This document shows positions 31,122 through 42,395 of a stretch of DNA of 64,000 nucleotides, one piece after another. Within the stretch, counting starts at the first letter, position 1, and each line of letters opens with the position of its first letter. This DNA is from Tilletia caries (taxonomy: Eukaryota > Basidiomycota > Exobasidiomycetes > Tilletiales > Tilletiaceae), in the NCBI GenBank assembly GCA_032718865.1, contig JALUTQ010000038.1, positions 1,116,001-1,180,000 on the forward strand, in the 5' to 3' direction. The position numbers were made by a program, and so were the translations under genes. Under the pieces are notes generated by a model, which was not told where the DNA came from, searched no databases, and was given only the letters and a program-made list of their open reading frames with translations.

Positions 31122-34100
31122 TCAGTAGACCTCCTCTGCAGCACGAGCCGCCTGCTTCTCGTAGCGGTTTTTCGTCTTGGTATCTAGCGAGCGGAAGTGG
31201 CCAAATCAGCCAAAGCCAGTCAATATCCAGTACTCTGCAGAAGGTCCGATCTGCCATCCCCAGCTCGTGCGCGACTTACATTCTCTTGAGATGACACTGC
31301 TGCTCGTCCAGCCCTCGTCGGTCCAGAACGCTGAGATCTGTTTGGAAGGAGTGTGACATTGAGATCCAGTCAGCAACGGGAAGGCCCCTCGTTCGGGTTC
31401 GGCTACTCTGAAACACGCTGGCAGGAACTCACTCTCTTGTACAGAGCCTTCCGTCTCGCCATATCTGACGCTGTCTTGTTCGTATTCTCCAATGACCTGT
31501 GTACCCAAAGAAAAGTCAGGCTTAGCACAAGTGGGGGGGGGGGGATGACTGCGACTCACATCTTCTCGTTTTGTAGCTCCACCATCGCGTTCTCCGCTGT
31601 GATGCATGTATGCAGATGTGCACGCATCTCCTCGGTCCACCGCCACCGCTTGACTGGTTCTGCAAAAGAAAATAGACACCCCAGCAAGTCAGCGAATCGA
31701 CCCCTCGAGGGAGGGGAAAGGAGAGCGCTTGTCCCAACAGGATGAAGGGAAAATAAAAGGAATACTCACCCTCGCCATTCCCGCCCTCAGCTTTACCTGC
31801 CGCCGCCTCCGGCCCTTCCTCTTCATCCTGTTCTTCAGCAGGAGCAGCCGCTCCAGCAATAGCCGCCCTGATAGGCGTCAACGGCGAACTCCGATCGCCG
31901 CCGGCCCCATGGTTCTTGCTCGGACCTCCCGCAGCCTTGCTGTTCGAACCACCGCCGTCGGCACCACCCGCCTCGTGCCATCGCTTCACCGCCAGTTCGT
32001 GCTCGAGCTTTTGCACGGGCAGGCTCTTGTCGATCAGCTTCTTGAGTGCGGCTAGGTTCTCTTCTTGGAGGTCGCGGTAGTAGGCCGTGTGCTCCTCGAA
32101 GAACTCGCGCTTGGTCAATTTCTGTCAACGGAAAGAGCATAACAGAGAATTCAGTGAGCGATGTCTTTTCTTTGGGCCACTTCGCATAAATGCGTCATGA
32201 AGTAGGTGATGAATGCTCACCATCATCGTAAAGCGGTTGTACGGAAATATCGTCGGCAGCCAATTGAAGAAATTGTCGTTGTACTCCCCCAGCTCGAGTG
32301 CCAACTTGGCCGTCCGCACCAGCGGCGGTTTCAGATACGCCGGGAACTTCGTCTTCACCTCGAACGGCTCCTTAAGCACTACGCTCCGCAGCTCTTCGAA
32401 TGCTTGGGCCAGTTTGGGGTCCACGGGCCGGCATGGGTAGCGGTTCTTTTTCCCGTTTGCGCCTGTTGCTGAGGAGCCGCCCGGTGTAGTCGCATTTACG
32501 TTCGCGTTCGTCGTGCCGGAGGGTGTGTTGTTGATGACCGAGAGCGACGTGTCGCCAGGCCCAGACCCGCCCGGTGTATTGGTGATGCTTATGCTGATAT
32601 CGCGAGCAGCCGTGGCGGCAGCTGTCGCTTTTGACCCCGACGGCTCAGGCGTCTGTACCGCCGGTCCATTTTTGTTCTCTGAGCCGGACACCATCCGCCT
32701 CGGCGTTCTTCTCAAGCCCAAACTACTACTGCTAGTATCCGCCGCAGCGAGAGTTTTAACAGGTGACTTCTCCCTGGAGATGCCCGTCCGCAACTTTGAG
32801 CTGGAGGTGTCTGCTGCATTTGCAGCAACGACTGCGGTGGCCAGGATGGCCTTGGACTCGTCGTCCGTCAAGTCGTCCACTGCGATGGGCTGGGCACGTG
32901 ATCCCTCCGGAGGCACTGGCCGCTGCACGCCCGCCACGACATGGTGGCTGACGGTCAGACCGGTATTCTTGACCCGGGCGGCCAGGAGCAGATCCATCGC
33001 GCCCGCTGCGCCTGCCTGTTTTGCGGATGAGGCCAGTGCGGATTGGCTGACTTTGCCCGAGGGTGGTTGATGGGCTCCCCCAGCACCATTGGGAGCGCCT
33101 GCCGCTGCCCCTGCTGCTATTGCGGCTGGCCCAGCGGCCTTGCCCTTCTCTTTCGTATTGAGGCCGGAAGGCCCAGCTGCCGGACCTGCAGCATTTGCGA
33201 CTCTCCTGCGTCCGGAACCCTTGTGCTGCGCAGTCTTGAAGACCTCGACATCGCCTATACACACATAGAACCCGCTGTTCTTCGGTTGGACTTGCTGGAT
33301 GGGTTCGTCGATATGGGCTTCGGAATCGTCGACAAAAGGATCAGTGGCATCGTAGACGTCGTTTTTCTTGCGTCTCTTGCGCGGAATCAGCCCTGCGGGC
33401 TTTTCTTGGTGTCGCGCGAGGAGAGCGGCGAGGTGAGGTGGTAGGTCGTCGCTGGGCAGCGCGGGTGCTCCAGCGGGGGGAGGCGGCCCGCCGGGTGGAA
33501 CACCTTCGAGGGTGGGTATCCCACCTGCGTCCGTGGGCGGATTGGCGGCGGCAGCAGCAGCAACAGCCGCAGTCGCAGCCGCAGCCGCTGCAGAAGCTGC
33601 AGCATTATGCCTCATGCGCTCCTCCTCCTGTCTGTTCTCCTCCTCCTCCTTGGCCTTCTCTGCGCGCTGAGCATCCTGCGCCGCCTTTTGGGTCTCATTC
33701 ACCCAGGTGGCCCATGGATGATCGACGGCGCGGAGCTGTTCGAGCATGATATGCGGGATCTCCATAATGTAGAGATCTGGATCGTCATCGGGGTCTCCGG
33801 TGGGCGGTTCTGGTGCTGGTACGGCCGGGTCGGCTTGAGAATCGGAGCGTTGTGTTTGGATCATCTTGATGCGCACTGTCGGGCGGGGTGGGGGTGGTCT
33901 GGGCCCGGGGGATGGTGATGGGACCTTTCGCTTCTTCTTGAGCGGCGGCTTGGATGCGTCTGTGTTTCCGTTTGGCTCGCCTTCAGCCTCGGCTTCATCT
34001 GCGGATTCCTGATATTAAAGGGAGGAGGGAGATCAGCCTGGCCTGCGCAGATGTGATTGCAAGCTGAAAGGAGCGGGGTGCTCACCATGTGGGATGCATC

Positions 34101-34418
34101 GGCTTCCTCGTCCTCGTCGTCGTCGTCATCATCGTCGTCGTCATCGACTGCAGGGGCGGCAGGAAAGGAGTCAGCTGAGAGCGGCTGGGATGCGCTTCGA
34201 CATGGCCAATACTGACCTTGTTCTGATGCCTTGCGCTTGCCCTTCGCCTTTGGCTCCGTGGCCGTCGTTGTCGTTGCCGGGAGCGCGGTGGTTTCGGGCC
34301 GTGGCTGTGGCTGTGGCTGTGGTGAATGCACGCTGACGGGCGAGGAGGGCGCGGGTGGAGAAGACGAGGAGACAGGCACGGCAAGTTCGGCGACCGCAGC
34401 CGCGTCGTCGCTGCTCAT
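31122..34418 (-). CDS. Ubinuclein/HPC2-like subunit of the HIR (HIRA) histone chaperone complex, 8 exons, 895 aa
   Basis: HPC2/ubinuclein proteins help HIRA deposit H3-H4 independently of replication, in the nucleus. Exons 34418-34217, 34147-34086, 34008-32221, 32121-31770, 31659-31560, 31496-31433, 31337-31280 and 31183-31122 keep phase and total 2688 nt. Order: Ser/Pro N-terminus; an acidic Asp/Glu run; a nuclear-localisation-like PPLKKKRKVP; the HPC2 signature DATDPFVDDSEAHIDEPIQQ followed by SGFYVCIGDVEVF (binds histones/HIRA in the family); Ala/Gly/Ser-rich linker; a conserved C-terminal helical domain (RPVDPKLAQAFEELRSVVLK, NWLPTIFPYNRFTMMKLTKR, KRWRWTEEMRAHLHTCITAE). Divergent from the exchanger gene. 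Looks intact. Confidence 0.9.
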
Positions 34419-34775
34419 CTTATCTTTTTGCTGCTTGACTTGCGTTGCGATGCTGTCAGCCGAAGAAAGCGCGAAGGTCGCGCCCGTCGCGTTCTGGCTT
34501 CACACTCAGTTCGACTCGGGAGCGAGGCGAGGCGAGCCGCGGGAGGAGGTGAGTGCGAGAACAGCTGCAGAACGGATGCTGCTGTTCTGTCCCGAACAGA
34601 GATAAGATTAGATCGCACTGCATTTTCTGCGGTATATTGTTCTTGGCACTCAGCACTGAGAAAGTAAGAAGTCTTCCTACACATGCCTGATTCTTGATTG
34701 ATTCTTCCCTGGCTCTTATCGGCATTCGCATTCGCATCAGGCAGTCAGTAGTCAGTCTGCAACACACTCGCACCG
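34419..34775. promoter_or_regulatory. Shared divergent promoter region (HPC2-like gene / exchanger gene)
   Basis: 357 bp between two start codons pointing away from each other. Contains repeated GCATTCGCATTC-like words at 34720-34738 and a polyA/T-poor core. No TATA box recognised. Role inferred from position. Confidence 0.5.
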
Positions 34776-36493
34776 ATGGCTGTGCTCTCGCGGCCCGCCG
34801 TCCCCCGGCAATCCGGTCTCGCGCTGGTGTCCGTCTCTGCGGCTGCTTCCTCGGCCTCGTCTCTCGGCCATGCCTTCTGGCTCATCCTCGTCCTCAGCAC
34901 CGGGCTCATCTTCCTCGAGACAGGCTGCCGCTGGGCCCTCAACAACCTCGCACAGATCGCAGCTCTGGCCAGAATCGACCAGACCCTCGTCTCGCTCCTC
35001 ACAGCAGGCGGAGAGTGGGAAGAGGTGCGTTGCTGTCATTGCTCCGGAAGAAAGTTAATGTGCTGATAGCCCCTACTTGGATTCCTCCACAGCTCGCGGT
35101 TGTTATCGCCGCCGTCAAGCAGGGCCGCTCAGCACTCGCCATCGGGAATGTCATCGGCTCAGCGATCTCCAACATCCTCGGTGCGTTCTCTCTCGGCCTC
35201 CTCTTCGCGCCTTCACCACCTACCGGCTCAAACGAGGAGAACCCAAGCGCGCTGCCTGCGGGTTTCAGATACGCTGGCACCGATCCCGACACCGGCTTGG
35301 CCATTGTCCGCGTCGAAAGTCGGCCACGGACAGGATTCCACTTCGATCGGAGTGCAAGGACCTATGCGACGGCTCAATTCCTTATCACGAGCGTCGTGGC
35401 GCCGCTCCTGTACTTTGCACAGGCGACCGCGGAGAAGTACGGACCGATCTACCCTGTCCCATCACGACCGCATGAATCAGTACATTCAAGTATCGGCGCA
35501 AATGGAGAGGCACCCCGTCGAGGATATCTGGAGTGGACACCGAACGCCATCCGCGTCTTTGCTATCATCCTCTTCGTCGTCTTCGGCATATACCTGATCA
35601 GCATCGGCTCAGCCATCTACCGCGGCTGGATCGCTCCTCCGCCGGACACGGACGACGAGGACTCGGCATCAAGCAGCAGTCGGAGTAGCTCATCCGACGA
35701 CGAAGCTGGACTTGCGCAAGCTCGACGGCCTCAGCAACAGCGTGGACAAGGCGTCTGGTCTCGCTGGTTTTGGACACGGCACGGTGGGCCGAACGAACAA
35801 ACACTCGTCTCAGCGACACCTTCAGAGAACTACGGATCCATACCTGCAGCAGCCACAACAGCAGAACAACAACAGCCCGACGGGGAGACCGAGACACAAG
35901 ACGGGGAGATCGAGACCCAAACCCACGTACGCGCCGCAGACGACTCGTCCCCGTTCACTCACTGGCTCTTCCGCTCCTACCCAGACTCCCGCCTCATAGT
36001 CATCGTCCCGCGCCTCCTCGGCTCCCTTATCGGCTTCGCCCTCCTCGCCCTCTCTGGCTCGCTCCTCGCCTCGTCCGGCGCCGGATTGGCCGCTCTCTTC
36101 GGATGGTCCGATACCCTCTTCGGACTCACGCTGCTCTCCTTCCTGACGACATTGCCCGAGAAGGGACTGAGTGTCATGGCGGGTCGGAAGGGTCTTCACG
36201 GAGCCTTGGCGGGCGCGGCGGCCGGTAGTAACACCTTCCTACTCACCCTCTGTGCGGGCGTCGCCCTCCTGGGCGTAGCGGACGAGCGGGCGGCCTCCTA
36301 CACCGGCCTGTCATCGAACGGTTCTCAACCACAGGCACCCTTGATCAAATGGCAGGAGATCCTGCTCCTTTGGCTCTCCTCGCTCGCGCTGTGGACGATC
36401 TGTCTGGCCGGAGGGCGACGATGGCACGGCGTCGTGTTGCTGGCGGCGTACGTGGCCTACCTTGTCGTCGAGCTCACCGTCTGGAGGCGGTGA
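34776..36493 (+). CDS. Sodium/calcium exchanger-family (CaCA) membrane protein, 2 exons, 549 aa
   Basis: Cation/Ca2+ antiporter. Exons 34776-35024 and 35093-36493 (intron phase 0, GTGCGT...CACAG). Membrane segments: one in exon 1 (AFWLILVLSTGLIFLETG), then the first alpha-repeat NVIGSAISNILGAFSLGLLF with the Asn/Ser-Asn ion-site pattern, SVVAPLLYFA, VFAIILFVVFGIYLISIG; a roughly 130-residue hydrophilic Ser/Gln/acidic loop; then IVIVPRLLGSLIGFALLALS, LFGLTLLSFLTTLPEKGL and the second alpha-repeat AGAAAGSNTFLLTLCAGVAL, and two more C-terminal spans. The two-repeat plan with central cytosolic loop fits the superfamily. Likely in the plasma membrane or an organelle; not decidable. Confidence 0.85.
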
Positions 36494-36829
36494 CCCCTTC
36501 CTCCCTCCACCCAACACCCAACATTGGACCGGATCTGATTCTTTATCCTGTATGCTCGCACTCGCACTCGTCTCGATCCAAATGATACCATTCCCGTTCC
36601 CCAGTATGCGCTCGTGTGATGTCGTTCCTGCCGTTCATGTTGCGGCGATTCTTCCGATGACGCGATTTTTTGACAGCTGCGAAGGTTCCCCGACGCACGT
36701 CACCGAGAAGAAAGGATGGAGGTGGTCCGTGTGTATGCTGGCCGGGGGTAATGTATAAGAGGGGACCTGCGACCATCCTTCCCATCTTGATCCCCATCAC
36801 TACCCACTCTTACTCACTCATCTATCAAC
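36494..36829 (+). promoter_or_regulatory. Promoter and 5' UTR of the aldo/keto reductase
   Basis: TATA-like TATAAG at 36754-36759, about 71 bp before the start codon, followed by a pyrimidine-rich leader (CATCACTACCCACTCTTACT). The upstream part also holds the 3' UTR of the exchanger gene. Confidence 0.55.
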
Positions 36830-38207
36830 ATGGCTGCTGTTACTACCTTCACCCTCAACGACGGCAAGAAGGTGAGTCTCGATTCCATACAGTTCCACCT
36901 CGCTGTCCGTTGCTGACCCCTTGTCTCTCCTCGCCGCAGATCCCCGCCATCGGTCTCGGCACCTGGCAGAGCACCAAGGAAGGAGAGGCCAAGAACGCCG
37001 TCCTCACCGCTGTCCGTGCTGGCTACCGGCACCTCGACCTCGCCAAGGTCTACGGCAACCAGGCCGAGATCGGCGAGGCCTTCAAGGAGCTGATCCCCAA
37101 GGAGATCAAGCGGGAGGAGCTCTTCATCACCTCCAAGGTGAGTTTCTCGTTCCCTCCGAGCTCAGTCTGCGTGGGGAACAACGGCTGACATTACTCTGTA
37201 TTCCAGCTCTGGAACAATGCGCACAAGCCCGAGCTCGTCGAGCCTGCCCTCGACGACACACTCCAGGAGCTCGGCCTCGACTACCTCGACCTCTACCTCA
37301 TCCACGTACGTGCCCCGCCCCGCGTAACGCATGCACTCATCAATGCTAGCTTTACTGACCCTTCCCAACGCGCCTCTCCCCTCCATCTCATAGTGGCCCG
37401 TCGCGTTCGACTCCGGCAGCGACGTCCGTGACCTCTTCCCCGGCGAGACCAAGGACGGACCCCGCAAGCTCGACACCAAGACCACCGTCGTCGACACATG
37501 GAAGGCCCTCATCGAGGTCCAGAAGACCGGCAAGGCGAAGAGCATCGGTGTTTCCAACTTCTCGCCCGAGCAGATCGACGCCATCATCAAGGCCACCGGT
37601 GTCACCCCCGCTGTCAACCAGTGAGTGTTGGCCACATCCCCCATATATGCTACCTCTTCCGAACTGACGCGTCTCTATTCTCGACTGACAGGGTTGAGGC
37701 TCACCCGCTCCTGCCCCAGGAGGAGCTCGACGCGTACCTCAAGTCCAAGAAGATCCACCTTACCGCCTACTCTCCCCTCGGCGGCTCCTACGGCAAAGTC
37801 AAGATCCTCACCTCCTACCCCGAAGTCCAAGAAGTCGCCAAGAAGCACAACGCCGACCCGGCGCAAGTGCTCATCGCCTGGGGCGTCAAGCGCGGCTGGT
37901 CGAGCGTCCCCAAGAGCGTGACGCCCTCCCGGATCGAAACGAACGTCAAGGAGATCAAGCTGGACGACGAGGACGAGGAGAAGGTCGCGGGGCTCATCAA
38001 GAACCTTGGCCGGGTTCGCATGAACATCCCTTCGGACTAGTAAGTCTTTCTTTCTTCTTGCTTCGTTCTTCTTCGTGGGTCAGTAGCTGATCACGAGTGC
38101 TTGTTCCCCTGCACCTCACCCCTTTCAGCAAGCCCAACTGGGACATCAACGTGTTCGGCGAGCCGGACGAGAAGGACTCCAAGCACAGCATCAACATCGG
38201 CGCCTAG
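36830..38207 (+). CDS. Aldo/keto reductase, 6 exons, 330 aa
   Basis: NADPH-dependent cytosolic reductase of aldehydes/ketones. Exons 36830-36871, 36940-37137, 37207-37305, 37394-37620, 37692-38039 and 38129-38207, all GT-AG and in phase (993 nt). Family motifs: [24 protein letters not shown] with catalytic Asp and Tyr; ELFITSKLWNN with Lys; LDLYLIHWPVAF with His; [31 protein letters not shown] for NADP phosphate binding; SIN tail. Length matches the family (about 310-330 aa). The last intron opens with TAG just at the exon end, so unspliced mRNA would stop after PSD and lose the last 26 residues. Well-kept, GC-rich codons, strong TATA box: probably highly expressed (inference). Confidence 0.93.
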
Positions 38208-38931
38208 ACGTCGTCTCGCAAAGGACATCGGCTCGGCAATACCCTCTCCCAAACGCTTCCAACGTGAACTCAGTGCAAGCATGAAATCAATATTGAAATA
38301 GAACATTCAACTTTGTAACCTCTGACTGTCTCGCCGTCGCGTCTCATAGTGAAGAGATACAATTACCCTCCCGCTGCCGTCGCACCGGTCTTGTGAGAGA
38401 AGATATGCGCGGCGAGCGCAAAATAGAAGGGGAGGCAGGGCACGGGGAGGAAGGCCGACAGGCGCGCGGGGAAGTAAGGGCGCAGCTTTGGATTCGCTCA
38501 GTCCACAGCGAAGGAAGACGGAAGAGATTTGACAAACGCCGCAGACCGGTCCGCAATACATCCCTGCTTGATCGCTATAGGCAGCCCTTCTGATCCCCTT
38601 TTCCAGCTCGAGCCCCACAGTCCGCGCCCGCGTCCCAGGCAGCGCCTCGCTCTGCGAGGATTACACCCCCAACCTGCCGGGATGATTTTTGCAGCGTACT
38701 GTTCTAAGATAGGACGTGATAGTGTCCAGGTGATGATGATGATGATGATGGTTTTTAACGTCTGTGGAACTACTTTCTAAACACGACTACATGTTCAACA
38801 CTAAGACGAGCGAGAAGCGCTGACTCCCCTACAACGCGAGTAGGGGTTATTCGTGCCGGTACTACGGATTCCACTGTTGGCTGCACAGTGAATGGCTTGG
38901 AATAGTGTCCAGGTATCATACATGACGGTGC
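38208..38931. other. Intergenic, no gene seen
   Basis: 3' flank of the reductase gene. Holds a (GAT)n run at 38730-38750 and AT-rich DNA up to the left TSD of LTR element A. Confidence 0.5.
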
Positions 38932-39167
38932 TGTGCTGGCAACACGTGGCGAAGCCACATGGCCAGTTATCTTATCTATTATCATTATCTTCCTCTCTGC
39001 CTTTCCAACACTCCCGCATAGCAACACTTCCATCCTCCACATTTCCCACGCCATTCTTCCAGTCACCTCTTTTCTCTTCCTCACTTCCCTTTGTACTTAG
39101 CCTTCTAATACATCGATGATCTTCTAGCATACGCAGCTTCCTACTTACGAACCATTGTGTTCGCACA
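38932..39167 (+). repeat. 5' LTR of element A
   Basis: 236 bp, TGTGCTGGCAACACGTGG start, CACA end; contains CCGCATAGCAAC, a word shared with the LTRs of elements B and C. Confidence 0.92.
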
Positions 39168-41256
39168 TGGTGATGAGAGGGTTTTGACCACTGACTTGCA
39201 CCGACCAAGTCCAGTGGGACCCACGCCGATGGCCCCACAGTCTAACGACTTAGCGCGCCTCGGTCTCGTGTCCGGCTCCTTCTCCAGACTGGCCTCGTTG
39301 AGCTCAACAGCTCCAAAGCGCCTCTGGTTTCGGCACCCTCTCGGACGGCCTCGCGAGCTCAAGCCTCAACAGCTCCAGTGCGCCTCCGGATCGGCACATC
39401 GATCTCTCTCGTTCTCGATCTCTCTCTTTTTTCTCCTTCTCAGTTCTCACACATTACCACCCAACTTTCTTCACTTTCACTTCTTCCTCAAGACCTCCCT
39501 AGACGGCCTTCTTCTTTCTTCCTTTTCCCATAGCTGGCCTGTTTTCTGTTCCGGTTCTGTGCCGGCCATCCCAGTAGGTACGTGGCGTCGAGGCATCTCC
39601 TCCACTTTCCCTGGGTGGCCGGTGGACCGGCCCAGCAGCTTTGGGCCACACGATCGGACGACATCGACTCCGCGGGTCGGCCCAGTTTCTTTCCTCGTCG
39701 CGCGCTGGCGTCTGGACTACAGCTTCGACCACCGGCCCTTCTCCTTTTCGTCCCCTTGCAAGCTCGGCTCGACGACAATCCGCTTTCCTTGGCATCGGCA
39801 CCAATCGGCATCCAGATTCCAGCGGCGTGCAGCTGATATCGACAATGGCTCCTTACCTCAATTCCTACGCTCGGCACGTGGAATTCCATTTCCACAGCCG
39901 ACGATGGCTGCCGCGCGACTCTGGACGGACTCATCTCGGCGCTTCGAACACGACATCCACCGAGCTGCTGCAGACGACTGGACGCCAGGCGCCTCGCGAA
40001 TCGCTGCACGTCCACCGTCCCCCAGTCACCTTTGCCGCCGTTTTCGTCCTCATCATTCTTCCTCGCTCAGCGTCTCCTCCGTTTTCGATCCGTTGCATTG
40101 AGGTCGAGCACCTCCCTTCGCTTGCTACGGGCGGACTCTCGCGCAGCCATCGATATGCAGCCCTTCGCTCTCGCGCAGAGTGTAAAAGAGCTCATCATGG
40201 AACGATTTTCTGCTACGACTGCGCAGCAACGAGTCGGCAGGAGCGACCGACGACAACAGTGGCGGAGTGGAACCCGCCCGCGGCCCGCGCACACATGAAA
40301 GCCGAGGGGCGAGAGCAGGAGGTCAGGCACCTGGCAAGCGAGCAGGATTGACGGAGCCGGACAGAAGAATCGCGCCCGACCCCATCTCCATCGCCTTCCA
40401 GACATCAAATTGCGACGCGCGAGCGGCTTCTTCTTTTTCTCTCCCCGTGCGGTCTCTATCCGCTTGCTTCGGCGACGTTTCTCAGCAACCAACATGACGT
40501 CCTTCACTCCTTGACTCCTTCCTTCGACAGAGCGCAAAGGGCCATACTATCGCACGACTGCCGTCTGCCGCCTCCCACGATTTTTCCGCACCTTCAAAGG
40601 CGAACAGCAGGCGCGATCGTTACCGGACCGATGACGACGGCAGCGGCGAGAAACCTACGATCTCACGGGATCAGATACCGCGCAAAGGAGCAGCACGGTC
40701 CCGCTACCAACATTCGCAAGAGCAGCTGCTCGTTCAGCACACGGGCACCCTCTCGCTTCAGAACACTGCAGCACGTCCGCACGACTGCCGGAGGGCACCA
40801 CCGCGACGCGAGCGGGACCGGCTGTGGCTGCGCACGGGTGCTGGCCCCGAGAATGTTCCAACCCCAGCTGGCGTCATGATGGCGTGCCTCGGGCCCGTTC
40901 CCTCTTCCCTGGACCCTGTCGTTTGACCAGTCAGCAACCTCGCTGCCAGTTCCACGCGCGTCGCTACACTCATCCGCCCGACACCGGCTAAAGCACCATC
41001 CACCCCATCAGCAGCACGTTGTCTCCGCGACCCCGCCCCGACCGATACCAACTTCGGTATCGACCTCGGTACTGGGTCCGGGAGTTCGTATTTCACAACT
41101 TGACCCCATCCATTTCAACACAGCTACAGAATTGCAATCCCTTCCACATCCCATCCCCTCATGCGCCTCTCGCTCCCTCTCTTCCTCACTCCGCGCCCGT
41201 TGCAGTCCTTCCTGCCCATACACAACTGAGGACAGTTGTCTCTTTTTGGGTGGGGA

Positions 41257-41492
41257 TGTGCTGGCAACACGTGGCGAAGCCACATGGCCAGTTATCTTAT
41301 CTATTATCATTATCTTCCTCTCTTCCTTTCCAACACTCCCGCATAGCAACACTTCCATCCTCCACATTTCCCACGCCATTCTTCCAGTCACCTCTTTTCT
41401 CTTCCTCACTTCCCTTTGTACTTAGCCTTCTAATACATCGATGATCTTCTAGCATACGCAGCTTCCTACTTACGAACCATTGTGTTCGCACA
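41257..41492 (+). repeat. 3' LTR of element A
   Basis: 236 bp, near-identical to 38932-39167, preceded by the purine tract and followed by the GGTGC target duplication. Confidence 0.92.
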
Positions 41493-41660
41493 GGTGCTCT
41501 CAACTAGGACCATTCGCGGATCATCTGGCAGAGTTTGATCCGCGGATGCTATCTGGGTATCATCCGCGGATGATACCCAATGCAACCATCCTAAAATACA
41601 CACTAGAGTATGGTCCACGGATCATGTTCAATGCAACTGTCCTACGATGATCCAAATACA
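41493..41660. repeat. Palindrome-rich spacer with a 24-bp perfect palindrome at 41555-41578
   Basis: The palindrome is centred on ATCCG/CGGAT. Related words (GATCCGCGGATG, GATCATGTTCAATGCAAC) recur around it within 150 bp. No gene. Confidence 0.7.
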
Positions 41661-42395
41661 CTATCCGACCAGCCTTCCCAGTGCATTTCCTTGGCGGAGA
41701 TGGAGATGAAGTCTGTGTCCCGTGAATTGTAATAGTTATACGGCAGAGAGTCAGACAAGTTAGCAGTAATCGAAGTATTTTTTTTTATATCAGGAGAATG
41801 GAATTGCGATGCAGTCATGCAGGGAAAAAGGATACAGACATGCAGTAGTGTCAAGTGTGTGGGGGGGGGGGGGGGCGGTACATCGCAAGCATTCGAGGGA
41901 GCTTCTAGGTCTCGGTCGCGTGAAGCAGGCAGTGTGGGAGAGAAAAAAAGCAGGTGGGGACCGGGGGGGGGGGTGAGTCTGGCATGTGGGCTTCGTGCTG
42001 TGGGCTTGATCGTCATTCCGACGTGTGTTAGGAGAAAAAAGAAAAGGGGGATGTGGTGGCGATACGGGTGTGGCAACTGGCAGGTCGGTCCCATGATGCG
42101 AGACTGAGTAACGGGGCGCCGTGAGTGAAGGAGTGTGCGTATATCGCCGCCGAGGGCCGGAAGTTCTGGAGAAAAGGTTGGTGGGCAAAACGTGAGATAT
42201 GATCGACCCAAATGTTCCACAGCAGTGGCCGGACCAGAGAGAGGGTGGTAAGGGCGGTAGTTACTGGCGCGGGGTCCCATTGAGGGGCTGCGGTGCCAGG
42301 GGGGTGATGGGCGAGCTGCTTGCCAGAGGGGAGGCGTGTAGAGCGAGGCCGTCGATGCGCGAGAGAGAGGAGGACCGGAGGACGAGACCCAGCGG

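Larger units (their letters stand above)
38932..41492 (+). mobile_element. Non-autonomous LTR retrotransposon A, 2.56 kb, TSD GGTGC
   Basis: LTRs 38932-39167 and 41257-41492 (236 bp each) differ at about one position (CTCTGCC/CTCTTCC). Ends TGTGCTGG...CGCACA. TSD GGTGC at 38927-38931 and 41493-41497. PBS TGGTGATGAGAG at 39168; purine tract GGGTGGGGA directly before the 3' LTR. The 2.09-kb interior has no protease, RT or integrase, only long low-complexity ORFs (39157-40101 is one), so it depends on a helper. Confidence 0.92.

Noticed and set aside
32513..33749. Plus-strand ORFs with hydrophobic or Arg-rich runs
   Set aside because: Antisense shadows of the Ala/Gly/Ser-rich linker of the HPC2-like gene.
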